Shown here: positions 9,517 through 17,758 of the stretch, piece after piece
Layout: every line of letters starts with the position of its first letter
How positions within the stretch are numbered: the first letter of the stretch is position 1
Assembly (NCBI GenBank): GCA_002067235.1
Contig: MVQP01000007.1
Coordinates: 1 to 62,047 of the forward strand
DNA: 62,047 nt
Direction: 5' to 3'
Source of the DNA: Syntrophorhabdus sp. PtaB.Bin047
GTDB lineage: Bacteria; Desulfobacterota; Syntrophorhabdia; Syntrophorhabdales; Syntrophorhabdaceae
Made by a program: the position numbers and the translations under genes
Notes under the pieces: generated by a model
Told to the model about the DNA's origin: nothing
What the model saw: the letters and a program-made list of their open reading frames with translations, nothing else
The model's database searches: none

Positions 9517-11079
9517 CTAGAGAGCTTCGATAATCTCGACGTTTCCGCTTTCGTTCTTTGTGGCTATGAAGGTGGGGACGGTGAACGCGTCGACGGCTTC
9601 CGAGATGGAAAGGCTCCCTTCCGCGGAATCCTTTCTGCCCGTGAAGGGGACCGTATCGGGGCTGCGCTGACACTGGCAATTGATGTTGACCCGCGACACG
9701 TGGTGAACGAGATACCCCGTCAGCCTCACGAGCATTGCCCTGTCCCTCCCGAAAAGGCTTGCCTGCTGACCATACGGCGATTCCGCTATATACTTGAGGG
9801 GCTCATCGATGTCGTCATAGGGCACCACCGGGACGACGGGCCCGAACTGTTCCTCCCGGCAGACCCGCATGTGGGTGGAAGCGGGATACAGGAGAGCCGG
9901 AGAGAAAAAGGTCCCCGATGTTTGGCCCCCGCCCTCGTTGACGATCCCCGCACCGAGGTTCATGGCATCCTCCACCAACCCTGACAGGTACTGCGCGCGG
10001 TCATGCTCTGCAAGGGGCGTCACGAAAACGCCATCCTCCCAGGGCATCCCGCATTTCAAGCCCCGCACCGCCTCGCTGAGGCGTTCGTTGAACTCCCCCG
10101 CGACGCTCCGATGCACAAAGAATATCTTCAAGGCGGCACAGCGCTGGCCGTTGAACGTAAGAGCCCCTCTTATGCATTCCGAGGCCGCCCTGTCCATGTC
10201 GGCGTCGGGAAGTATGATGGCAGGGTTCTTTGCCTCCAGGCCCAGGATGCACTTCAGGCGGTGCGCTTTCGGGTGGAGTCCCTTGAGATATCCGGCAACG
10301 GGGCTCGTCCCTATGAAATAGAAGAGGTCCACCATCCCCGACGACAAAAGGGGCGGTATGATCCTCCTGCCGTCGCCATAGACGATGTTGACCGATCCGG
10401 CGGGAAAGACATCCCCGATGGACCCGAGGAGGTACTGGAAGAAGAGACACCCCAACCGGGGCGGCTTGACGATCACCGTATTACCCGCCAGCATCGCGGG
10501 GGCAAAAGCGGTCATCGTCTCGAAAAAGGGATAGTTGAAAGGACCCATGATGAGAACGACGCCTCGAGGCACCCTTTCGAGCCTGCCGGCAACGCCGTTG
10601 TCCACGACGAGACCTGCCGGCCTCTCCCCCCGCCGTTTGAACACTTCCAGGCATCCCCGGGCGTACGCGATGGAACGGTGGAACTCACCTGCCGCGTCCC
10701 CCGCCGTCTTCCCTATCTCCCATTGGAGGAGGCGAACGATCCTCTCCCTTGAGTCCTCCATCCGGGCAATGAACGCACTCATCCTCTCCGCCCTGGCAGC
10801 CCCCGGCAGTCGCGGCCACACCCCCATCCCGTCGGAATATGCCTCGCGGGCGTACCTGAGCATGCCGAGGGACGCTTCCTCATCCATGGAAGGCACGGTC
10901 CCGATGCACTTCCGGGACAAACCTCCGGCACCCTGCATGAGCACAGGAGAGGAAACCTCCCTGAAGGGACCCTTCCACGCCTCCACCTTGCCCGCGAGAA
11001 GATAATCCATCCCCCCGACAGGTATGTCCTCCAGCATTTCTGCCGGAATGTCTTTCTCATATGGAAAAAGGTTCTTCAT
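9517..11079 (-). CDS. Aldehyde dehydrogenase, GapN-like (possible non-phosphorylating glyceraldehyde-3-phosphate dehydrogenase)
   Basis: An NAD(P)-dependent aldehyde dehydrogenase superfamily enzyme of 520 residues. The catalytic cysteine lies in FNGQRCAALK (codon 10138-10140), the nucleotide-binding region in IMGPFNYPFFET and NTVIVKPP, and the C-terminal VNINCQCQRSPDTVPFTGRK resembles the GapN substrate region. The usual general-base motif ELGGK reads GLEAK here, so the catalytic Glu is missing from its standard position or shifted by two residues. The protein carries an N-terminal extension of about 60 residues beyond most GapN enzymes. The gene is monocistronic. Glyceraldehyde-3-phosphate is the best guess for substrate, but another aldehyde is possible. 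Confidence 0.78.
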   Translation of the reverse strand: MKNLFPYEKDIPAEMLEDIPVGGMDYLLAGKVEAWKGPFREVSSPVLMQGAGGLSRKCIGTVPSMDEEASLGMLRYAREAYSDGMGVWPRLPGAARAERMSAFIARMEDSRERIVRLLQWEIGKTAGDAAGEFHRSIAYARGCLEVFKRRGERPAGLVVDNGVAGRLERVPRGVVLIMGPFNYPFFETMTAFAPAMLAGNTVIVKPPRLGCLFFQYLLGSIGDVFPAGSVNIVYGDGRRIIPPLLSSGMVDLFYFIGTSPVAGYLKGLHPKAHRLKCILGLEAKNPAIILPDADMDRAASECIRGALTFNGQRCAALKIFFVHRSVAGEFNERLSEAVRGLKCGMPWEDGVFVTPLAEHDRAQYLSGLVEDAMNLGAGIVNEGGGQTSGTFFSPALLYPASTHMRVCREEQFGPVVPVVPYDDIDEPLKYIAESPYGQQASLFGRDRAMLVRLTGYLVHHVSRVNINCQCQRSPDTVPFTGRKDSAEGSLSISEAVDAFTVPTFIATKNESGNVEIIEAL

Positions 11080-11186
11080 GCCGTAGTTGTCCCTCTACCT
11101 ATTCCTTCACGACTGAAGTTCTCCGGTGCAGCGGTTGTCTATTATAGGAAGAAAACATCGGAAACATCAAAGAAAAAACCCCGTTG

Positions 11187-11837
11187 CTACGAAGTCTCGC
11201 TCCCTCCCCGACCGGGGCGGCAAAGCGCCACGCCGGACAACTGCCGGTCATGGAGCCTCCCGAGCAGGATGAGCGCGACGATGGAGCCGATAAGGCACCA
11301 GAACATGTCCGTCTGCGTGTCCCAGACATAGCCCTGCGTTCCGAGAAAAGCCTCGGTGTCCGTCGGATCGGACAGGGATGCCAACCATTCTATGATCTCA
11401 TACAACGCCGAAAAGGCGAGAGGCACGGCAATTGAAAAACAGGCAAGCCACTTGCCCCGACCGAGCGGGGATGTGCGCACTATGACCTCCCGCGCATATA
11501 TCGCCGGCCCGAAACCCTGCATGAAATGCCCGATCTTGTCGTAGTTGTTTCGTGTCCAGCCGAACCAATCCTCCATCCAGAAGCCCAGCGGCACCTTCGC
11601 GTAGGAATAGTGGCCCCCGACCATGAGTATCATGGCGTGGACCGCGATGATCGTGTACATCAGACCGGTCAGCGGGAACCGCCTGTACGTCACCACCATG
11701 ACCGGCAGCGCAATCATGAAGGGAGCGGTCTCCAGCACCCAGGTAAGCCGGCTGTCATGGGGATCGATGCCGGACCAGATCCAGACGACGAGGACAATCG
11801 CCAGCAACAGGAGATGATATTTCCTTGACGATGACAT
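11187..11837 (-). CDS. DUF2238 (YjdF-like) inner-membrane protein
   Basis: A membrane protein of about 216 residues with around six transmembrane helices. The family hallmarks GGHYSYAKVPLG, DKIGHFMQGFGPAIYARE and YEIIEWLA are present. These His/Glu/Asp-bearing helices are typical of DUF2238 proteins such as E. coli YjdF, whose function is unknown. The start at MSSSRKYHLLLLA is preferred: longer in-frame starts would run toward or into the upstream tRNA-Asn gene. An intermediate ATG at 11873 cannot be excluded. Transcription is away from tRNA-Asn on the same strand, so readthrough from the tRNA is possible. Confidence 0.82.
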   Translation of the reverse strand: MSSSRKYHLLLLAIVLVVWIWSGIDPHDSRLTWVLETAPFMIALPVMVVTYRRFPLTGLMYTIIAVHAMILMVGGHYSYAKVPLGFWMEDWFGWTRNNYDKIGHFMQGFGPAIYAREVIVRTSPLGRGKWLACFSIAVPLAFSALYEIIEWLASLSDPTDTEAFLGTQGYVWDTQTDMFWCLIGSIVALILLGRLHDRQLSGVALCRPGRGGSETS

Positions 11838-11915
11838 ACAGTACCCTGACTCATCCAATTCTAGATCAGGCATTACCCGGTCGCCCGTGACTGCCCTCGT
11901 AAATGCAAAAAAAAG

Positions 11916-11989
11916 CTCCCCGGGCAGGACTCGAACCTGCAACCTACTGGTTAACAGCCAGCCGCTACTGCCGATTGAGCTACCGGGGA
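11916..11989 (-). tRNA. tRNA-Asn (GTT)
   Basis: A 74-base cloverleaf on the minus strand. The acceptor arms TCCCCGG and CCGGGGA pair perfectly. The anticodon loop reads CTGTTAA with anticodon GTT, and the T-arm carries GGTTCGAGTCC. The discriminator base is G. The 3' CCA is not encoded and must be added by CCA transferase. A T-rich run follows the 3' end and may terminate transcription. Confidence 0.96.
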
Positions 11990-12130
11990 GTGAAATTCAC
12001 TTTTCTATATCAAATAGCAGACAAACTGCGTTGCCCCGGGTTTAGGAACCCTGTCGGCACCGCCGTCCAGCCAGCGACAACGGGATAAAATAAACTATAA
12101 ATAGGCTTCAAAGTCAAGAACAAGTGTGCC

Positions 12131-13354
12131 TCAGGTAAGCCTCTTGAACTTTCTCTTGCCCACTTTGATCACTTTTCCGATGAGATCGAGCTTCGGCATC
12201 TCTTTCGCGGAGATCTTTTCGAATCCTCCACCCATTTCGGGACAATAAGAGACCCCACCCTGGTCAATCATCCTTATTCCCTCAGATGTCGTGGACACCA
12301 GCCCGGAATCCTTCAACAGATGGGGGATAGAAACAGACTCCGGGAGGTGGCTTATGGACCAGCTTTCTACATCCTCTGGTATTCCTTTGTCCCTGAACAT
12401 CTTCTCGAAGTTCTCGTGGGCGGCCTCAGCCGCCGATGCGTCGTGGAAACGGGTGATGATCTCCTTCGCGAAGTCGACCTTTGCCTGTTTCGGGTGGACC
12501 GTACCGGCCGCGATTCCCTTCTTCAAAGCTTGCAGGGCGTCGAGGGGGATGTCGCTGAGCAGTTCGTAGTACTTTATCATCAGCTCGTCGGAAATGGACA
12601 TGAGCTTGCCGAACATCTCGTCGGGGGGCTCATCGATGCCGACGTAGTTCCCGTAACTCTTGCTCATCTTGTTCACGCCGTCGGTGCCTTCGAGGAGCGG
12701 CACGGTGACGAGGACCTGCGATTCCTGACCATAGGCCTTCTGTATGTCCCTTCCCACGAAAAGGTTGAATATCTGGTCATGGCCGCCAAGCTCGACGTCC
12801 GCTTCCAACGCAACAGAATCATAACCCTGGACGAGGGGATAGAGGAATTCATGGATGCTGATGGGCAGGTTGTTCTGGTAACGGTTCCTGAAGTCCTCCC
12901 GCTCCATGATCCTTGCCATCGTGTACTGCGCACAGAGCCTGATCATGTCGGCGGCATTTATCCTTTCGAACCACTCGCTGTTGTAGCGGACCTCCGTCCT
13001 CTCGGGGTCGAGTATCTTGAAGACCTGCTTCTTGTATGTCTCCGCGTTGACCATGATCTCTTCCTTCGTGAGGGCGGGCCGTGTTTCGCTGCGCCCCGTG
13101 GGATCGCCGATCATGCCCGTGAAGTCACCGATGAGGAATATGGCAATGTGACCCAGGTCCTGGAACTGTTTGAGCTTCTGGAGAACCACGGTGTGACCGA
13201 GATGAAGGTCCGGTGCAGTCGGGTCGAGGCCAAGCTTGACCCTGAGCGGCTTTCCTTCCTTTTCAGAACGAGTGAGCTTGTCCCGGAGTTCCTTCTCGTT
13301 GATAAGGTCCACCGCACCGCGCTTGATGATTGCTATCTGTTCCTCGATCCCCAT
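12131..13354 (-). CDS. tyrS: Tyrosyl-tRNA synthetase
   Basis: Class I aminoacyl-tRNA synthetase charging tRNA-Tyr. It has 407 residues. The HIGH-type motif is HLGH (in [12 protein letters not shown]), and the KMSKS motif is exact ([12 protein letters not shown]). A C-terminal S4-like RNA-binding segment ends the protein ([14 protein letters not shown]...). Sequence features fit the TyrRS subgroup of about 400 residues common in proteobacteria. GGAGA precedes the ATG. It follows ymdB by 47 bases on the same strand, so it is probably the last gene of the long aspS-rny run. Confidence 0.96.
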   Translation of the reverse strand: MGIEEQIAIIKRGAVDLINEKELRDKLTRSEKEGKPLRVKLGLDPTAPDLHLGHTVVLQKLKQFQDLGHIAIFLIGDFTGMIGDPTGRSETRPALTKEEIMVNAETYKKQVFKILDPERTEVRYNSEWFERINAADMIRLCAQYTMARIMEREDFRNRYQNNLPISIHEFLYPLVQGYDSVALEADVELGGHDQIFNLFVGRDIQKAYGQESQVLVTVPLLEGTDGVNKMSKSYGNYVGIDEPPDEMFGKLMSISDELMIKYYELLSDIPLDALQALKKGIAAGTVHPKQAKVDFAKEIITRFHDASAAEAAHENFEKMFRDKGIPEDVESWSISHLPESVSIPHLLKDSGLVSTTSEGIRMIDQGGVSYCPEMGGGFEKISAKEMPKLDLIGKVIKVGKRKFKRLT

Positions 13355-13401
13355 AACGTCTCCAGTATGATGTTTCTAGAAGATCTGAACTGTGTGGCAG
13401 G

Positions 13402-14181
13402 TCAAGCCACTCTTTCCTTGACCCTCTTGATATCGAGGCATCTGTGCCCGTTCCTGTCGATGGTGAGCAAGACCCCCTGGACCTCGACATCGTCCTTCCC
13501 CACCTCGAACTTCTGAGGCATCTGGGTGTAGAAACGTTCAAGGACCCCTCTCTTATCCATCCCGATGACCGAATCGGCGGGGCCCGTCATGCCCGCATCG
13601 GTGATGTACCCGGTACCCCTCGGCAGCACCCTGTCGTCCGCGGTCTGCACGTGCGTATGGGTGCCCATCAGGGCCGTTACCTTTCCGTCGAGATACCATC
13701 CCATGGCTATCTTCTCCGACGTTGCCTCCGCGTGAAAATCGACGATGATGGGCGCCTCCGGCCTTTCCATCTCCAGGAACTCCTCCATGGCCCTGAAGGG
13801 GCAGTCCAGGGAATTCATGAAGATACGCCCCTCTATGTTGGCGACACATAGCGAGAGGTCGTTCTTCCTCACGACCGTATATCCGAAGCCGGGGGTTCCC
13901 CGGGGATAGTTGAGGGGACGGACCACCCTGTGCTCTTCCATCAGGAAGGGCACCACCTCTTTTTTCTTCCAGACATGGTTTCCCGTGGTGATGGCATCGA
14001 CACCGAGAGAGAGCATCTCCACGGCAGTCCTGGCGGTTATCCCGATCCCGCCCGCAAGGTTCTCGCCGTTTATCACAACAAAGTCGGCACGCGTTTGTTC
14101 CAGGTAATGGCCGACGGCCTTGCGTCCCGGCTTTCCGATCACGTCGCCCAGGAAAAGCACTGTAAACCGGTCATTTTGCAT
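13402..14181 (-). CDS. ymdB: YmdB-family metallophosphoesterase
   Basis: A binuclear-metal phosphodiesterase of 259 residues; Bacillus YmdB hydrolyses 2',3'-cyclic nucleotides and influences biofilm versus motility fate. The metal-binding motifs are visible in order: [34 protein letters not shown] and [10 protein letters not shown]. Its start overlaps the rny stop by 11 bases. The rny-ymdB pair is conserved across many bacteria, and YmdB has been reported to associate with RNase Y, so translational coupling is likely functional. Confidence 0.93.
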   Translation of the reverse strand: MQNDRFTVLFLGDVIGKPGRKAVGHYLEQTRADFVVINGENLAGGIGITARTAVEMLSLGVDAITTGNHVWKKKEVVPFLMEEHRVVRPLNYPRGTPGFGYTVVRKNDLSLCVANIEGRIFMNSLDCPFRAMEEFLEMERPEAPIIVDFHAEATSEKIAMGWYLDGKVTALMGTHTHVQTADDRVLPRGTGYITDAGMTGPADSVIGMDKRGVLERFYTQMPQKFEVGKDDVEVQGVLLTIDRNGHRCLDIKRVKERVA

Positions 14182-15724
14182 ATTCTATCGAACGTGTCTC
14201 CCTGATCACGACGACCTTGATCTGCCCCGGATAAGACAGGTCGGTCTCGATCTTTTTCGCGATATCCTTGGACATCATGATGATGTTCTCGTCGCTCACC
14301 CTCTCACTGTTCACGACGATGCGTATCTCTCTGCCCGCCTGTATGGCGTAGGACTTTTCAACACCCTGGAAGGTGTTGGCGATCTTCTCCAATTCCTGGA
14401 GCCTCTTGATGTAGGTCTCCAGCATCTCCCTGCGGGCGCCGGGTCTCGCTCCCGAGAGGGCGTCGGCCGCCTGGACGATCACATCGAGGAGGCTCTTGAC
14501 CTCAACGTCCTCGTGGTGGGCGAGAATGGAATGGATGATCTCCTCGCTCTCTCCGTACTTTCTCGCCAGGTCAGCGCCTATCGTCGCATGCGAGCCCTCG
14601 ATCTCGTGGTCCACCGCCTTTCCGACATCATGCAGGAGCCCGGCCCTCTTTGCCTCCTTGACACTCACCTTCAGTTCCGACGCGATGGCCCCGCATATGA
14701 ATGCCACCTCGAGGGAATGCTGATAGATGTTCTGGGCGTAGCTGCTGCGGAACTTGAGCCTTCCCAGAAGCTTGACGAGTTCGGGGTGAACGTTGTGGAT
14801 CCCGAGGTCGAACACCGCCTGTTCGCCGGCCTCCTTGATCTTTTCCTCCATCTCCTCGGCAACCTTGGAGACGATCTCCTCGATCCGGGCCGGGTGGATC
14901 CTGCCGTCACTTATGAGCTTCGCGATGGCGATCCGGGCGACCTCCCTCCTCACGGGATTGAAGCAGGAAAGGATGACCTCTTCGGGCGTGTCATCGATGA
15001 TGATATCGACACCGGTCGCGGCCTCGAGTGCCCTGATATTGCGCCCTTCACGCCCTATGATCCTGCCCTTCATCTCCTCGTTCGGCAGAGGGACCACGGA
15101 GACGGTGTCCTCCCCGACGTATTCGCCGGCATACCTCTGGATCGCAAAGGCTATGATCTCCTTCGCCTTCTTGTCCGCCCTCTCCCTGGCTTCCTCTTCG
15201 ATCTTCTTGATCATCTTCATCGATTCGAAGCGGGCCTCTTCCTCCATGGCCGTCACGAGCATCTTCTTTGCCTCTTCTGCAGTCATGCCCGATATCTTCT
15301 CGAGCTGCTCCTTCGACCGCGCCACAAGGGTCTCCTGTTCCCTTATCCTGTTTTCGAGGTGATTGTTCCTGTTTGACATCTCGCGGTCCTTCCGCGACAG
15401 CTCTTCCTCTTTCTTTTCAAGAGTATCGAGCTTCTTGTCTATGTTCAGCTCTTTCTGGGAAAGCCTGCGCTCGGTGTTCTGCATCTCCACCTTGCGGGCC
15501 TTCACCTCCTGCTCTATCTCATTGCGGGCCTGAAGGACGATGTCCTTCGCCTGGATGGAAGCCTCCCGCATGACAACATCAGCCTCTTTCTTGGCGTCGT
15601 CCAGGATCTTCTTCCCGATCTTGTCGTACTCGCCTACTTTTTTCTGGTGGATAAGCTTGGTAAGAAAGAAACCGATGAAGAGAGCTACAACGAAAGCAAT
15701 AAAGGCTACCACTATTGTATTCAA
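14171..15724 (-). CDS. rny: Ribonuclease Y
   Basis: A membrane-anchored endoribonuclease that initiates mRNA decay. It has 517 residues. It starts with a single transmembrane helix (residues 4-22), followed by a long charged coiled coil to about residue 200. A KH domain follows ([17 protein letters not shown]), then an HD phosphohydrolase domain with the metal motif HDVGKA and a second His in HHEDVE. The start codon is TTG, placed five bases after an AGGGGG ribosome-binding site (15730-15735). That site lies in the arm of a stable hairpin at 15729-15762, which suggests regulated translation. The TTG is supported by the immediately following transmembrane segment typical of RNase Y. Confidence 0.95.
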   Translation of the reverse strand: MNTIVVAFIAFVVALFIGFFLTKLIHQKKVGEYDKIGKKILDDAKKEADVVMREASIQAKDIVLQARNEIEQEVKARKVEMQNTERRLSQKELNIDKKLDTLEKKEEELSRKDREMSNRNNHLENRIREQETLVARSKEQLEKISGMTAEEAKKMLVTAMEEEARFESMKMIKKIEEEARERADKKAKEIIAFAIQRYAGEYVGEDTVSVVPLPNEEMKGRIIGREGRNIRALEAATGVDIIIDDTPEEVILSCFNPVRREVARIAIAKLISDGRIHPARIEEIVSKVAEEMEEKIKEAGEQAVFDLGIHNVHPELVKLLGRLKFRSSYAQNIYQHSLEVAFICGAIASELKVSVKEAKRAGLLHDVGKAVDHEIEGSHATIGADLARKYGESEEIIHSILAHHEDVEVKSLLDVIVQAADALSGARPGARREMLETYIKRLQELEKIANTFQGVEKSYAIQAGREIRIVVNSERVSDENIIMMSKDIAKKIETDLSYPGQIKVVVIRETRSIEYAK

Positions 15725-15728
15725 TGAA

Positions 15729-15762
15729 ACCCCCTAATATATCTCAATATTATTAAGGGGGT
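15729..15762 (-). promoter_or_regulatory. Hairpin sequestering the rny ribosome-binding site
   Basis: On the minus strand an arm ACCCCCTTAATA pairs with TATTAGGGGGT over 11 base pairs with a single bulged base and an 11-base loop. The 3' arm contains the AGGGGG Shine-Dalgarno of rny. It could block initiation until melted or cleaved. A weak terminator role is less likely because only three Ts follow. Confidence 0.55.
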
Positions 15763-15896
15763 GCGGTCAAAAGGAAAGAAAGAGGATTAACAATATAGAA
15801 ATGAACACATAAATCTTTATATTGAATACCCCTCCATGACGGCTCGAAGTTTATTTATGTCAAACCTCTGTTTCCTTGAGCATTACCCCTTAAAAT

Positions 15897-16080
15897 TAGC
15901 CCCGCAGATGCCGTGTAGACGATATGTCTTGAACCTCGTGTTCACGTGGGTGTCGTTGTGCTGCTTCAGGCTTCTCACCCGAGGTGAGCATGCACACCGC
16001 AGCAGGGAACGCCTCCCGGTGTTGAGGTGTTGGCTCACAGCCTACCGCCTATCACGTACACCGCAGGGAACATCTATATT
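15897..16080 (-). ncRNA. ssrS: 6S RNA
   Basis: A regulatory RNA that binds sigma70-RNA polymerase in stationary phase. The minus strand shows the conserved elements in order: a GATGTTCCC 5' segment, a central-bubble flank GTGTGCATGCTCACCTCGG then GTGAGAAGCCT, then CAACGACACCCACGTGAAC, GAGGTTCAAG and a 3' GGCATCTGCGG that pairs with TAGATG at the 5' end (16071-16076 with 15905-15910). Overall length is about 184 bases, as in E. coli. The position directly after zapA matches the classical zapA-ssrS arrangement. The 5' end overlaps the last 39 or so bases of zapA. Exact ends are estimated from the closing stem. Confidence 0.88.
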
Positions 16081-16341
16081 TTCAATATCTTCGAACTTTT
16101 TAATAAGTCGAAGAGTCCTTCCGTCCACGCTCTCCACCTGCTGTTTCATTTCCAGATACTCGTCCGCAAGCTCCATCATCGCCATAATAACCGCGTTCAG
16201 GGTATTGACTATACTATACCGTGTCACGACACGATCGATCTTGTCACCGACAAAACGGGCATCGCGCTTGATCCTCTCATCATCCTCCCCGACGAAAGTA
16301 AAAGGCTGTTTCAGAATGGTCACTTCAACCTTCTTCTCCAT
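16042..16341 (-). CDS. zapA: Cell division protein ZapA
   Basis: A small cytoplasmic protein of 99 residues that bundles FtsZ protofilaments at the Z-ring. The N-terminal beta-strand region MEKKVEVTILKQPFTFVGED and a C-terminal coiled coil (NAVIMAMMELADEYLEMKQQ) match the family. It follows zapB by eight bases. The final codons are shared with the predicted 5' end of 6S RNA on the same strand, so the last residues (VPCGVRDRR) are constrained by RNA structure. Confidence 0.9.
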   Translation of the reverse strand: MEKKVEVTILKQPFTFVGEDDERIKRDARFVGDKIDRVVTRYSIVNTLNAVIMAMMELADEYLEMKQQVESVDGRTLRLIKKFEDIENIDVPCGVRDRR

Positions 16342-16349
16342 GAACTCCC

Positions 16350-16604
16350 CTAAATCTCTACTCTTTCCACTTTTTCGAGTATCTTCTGGACCTTTTCGAT
16401 GAGTAATTCCCGCTCGCCCCGGATCTCTGAGATCTTACCCTGTAAATCCTTGTCGTTGCTCTGGAAGGACTCGACTTCAGCCTTCAATCTCTCGTTCTCT
16501 TCCTTGATGACGCGATAGCTTTCAATGAGCCGGTCGATCTTTTCTTCCAGTTCTTCTATACGGTTTACGTTAATTACCTCTTTATTTATACTGAAAATTT
16601 CCAT
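16350..16604 (-). CDS. zapB: ZapB-like cell division coiled-coil protein
   Basis: An 84-residue, almost entirely coiled-coil protein (IEELEEKIDRLIESYRVIKE and onward), close to the 81 residues of E. coli ZapB. ZapB links ZapA to the Z-ring interior. The direct coupling to zapA (eight bases) supports the assignment, since sequence alone only shows a short coiled coil. It lies six bases after the prfB stop; the weak ribosome-binding site (AGGT) suggests coupled translation. Confidence 0.78.
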   Translation of the reverse strand: MEIFSINKEVINVNRIEELEEKIDRLIESYRVIKEENERLKAEVESFQSNDKDLQGKISEIRGERELLIEKVQKILEKVERVEI

Positions 16605-16610
16605 ATCTAC

Positions 16611-17730
16611 CTAATTATCCTTCCTTTTCTGATCGAAAGTCAAGTACAAAAGGTATTCCTTAATAAAAGCATCGATGTCCCCGTCAAGTACGGCGTCGGC
16701 ATTATGCTCCTCGTGTTTCGTCCTGTGATCCTTTATGAGCCTGTAAGGGTGAAGGACGTAAGACCGGATCTGGCTTCCCCAAGCTATGTCCTTCTTCTCC
16801 TTGTTCAGGGAATCCATCTTCTCTTCCTGTTTCTTCTTTTCCAGCTGGTAGATCCTTGATTTAAGGATGGCCATCGCCATCGCCTTGTTCTTGTGCTGGG
16901 AACGCTCGTTCTGGCACTGCACGACGATCCCCGTGGGAAGGTGGGTGATCCTCACCGCCGAATCCGTCCTGTTGACGTGCTGGCCACCGGGGCCACTCGA
17001 CCTGTACGTATCGATGCGCAGATCCTCTTCCTTGATATCGACCTGTATATCTTCGGATATCTCGGGATAGGCGTAAACGGATGCAAAAGACGTGTGGCGG
17101 CGGTTGTTCGCGTCATAGGGGGAAACCCTGACGAGGCGGTGAATGCCATTTTCGCACTTGAGATAACCGTAGGCATGTTTGCCGGACACCACGAAGGTGA
17201 CATTCTTCACCCCTGCTTCCTCGCCGGGCAACAGGTCGACGATCTGGGTCTCAAAGCCCTTTCTCTCCGCCCACTTCAGGTACATCCTGAAAAGCATCTC
17301 GGCCCAATCCTGAGCCTCCGTACCGCCGGCGCCGGAATTGATGAAGATGATGGCGTTGTTGTCGTCGTTCTCCCCGGAGAGCATCCGCTCTATTTCGTAG
17401 GAGCCCAGAGATTCATCGAGAGACCCGACCCGACCCACAAGCTCCTCGACATCCTTCGAATCTTCCGTTTCCCTTATGAAATCGCTGAGTATGAGGATCT
17501 CTTCGAGTTCTTCCTCCTTCTTTTGCCAGTTCTTCAGCTCTTCGTCGATCCGTGAACGGTCCCGGAGCGTCTTCTGGGCCTTTTCCTGATCGTCCCAGAA
17601 TGTGGACTCGGAGATCTGCTTGTCGAATTGCGCCAGCTTTTCGTTAAGCTGAGGCAGGTCAAAGATAACCTCTGAGGGAGCGGATACGCTCCTGAAGCTC
17701 GTCTATCTTTCCCTTGAGTTCGTCTATCAT
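16611..17730 (-). CDS. prfB: Peptide chain release factor 2, with programmed +1 frameshift
   Basis: Recognises UAA and UGA stop codons and triggers peptide release. The gene is in two frames. The first 23 codons (from ATG at 17730) end at an in-frame TGA (17659-17661) in the context TATCTTTGACC, the classical RF2 autoregulatory shift site. After a +1 shift at CTT the frame continues DLPQLNEKLAQFDKQ and on to 16611, giving about 372 residues. The GGQ motif is in SSGPGGQHVNRTDSAVR. The stop-recognition tripeptide is SPY rather than the usual SPF. It lies 28 bases after icd and six before zapB, and is autoregulated by the level of RF2 itself. Confidence 0.95.
17658..17675 (-). promoter_or_regulatory. 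prfB +1 programmed frameshift site
   Basis: The minus-strand sequence CTCAGAGGTTATCTTTGACC contains the slippery CTT codon followed by a TGA stop and C, with an AGAGG Shine-Dalgarno-like element just upstream. This is the same layout as E. coli prfB (AGGGGGTATCTTTGAC) with a somewhat weaker internal Shine-Dalgarno. Confidence 0.92.
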
Positions 17731-17758
17731 ATCCCTTACCTTCCCTCTGTCTTCATAA

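Noticed and set aside
11838..11942. The longest start for the DUF2238 protein
   Set aside because: It would overlap the 3' end of tRNA-Asn, and the added residues lack any membrane or family character.
15836..16402. A 188-codon plus-strand open frame over 6S RNA and zapA
   Set aside because: It is antisense to a conserved RNA and gene, has no recognisable domain, and codon content is poor.
17658..17661. prfB as a frameshifted pseudogene
   Set aside because: The in-frame TGA lies in the classical CTTTGAC recoding context at codon 24, so it is programmed and not damage.
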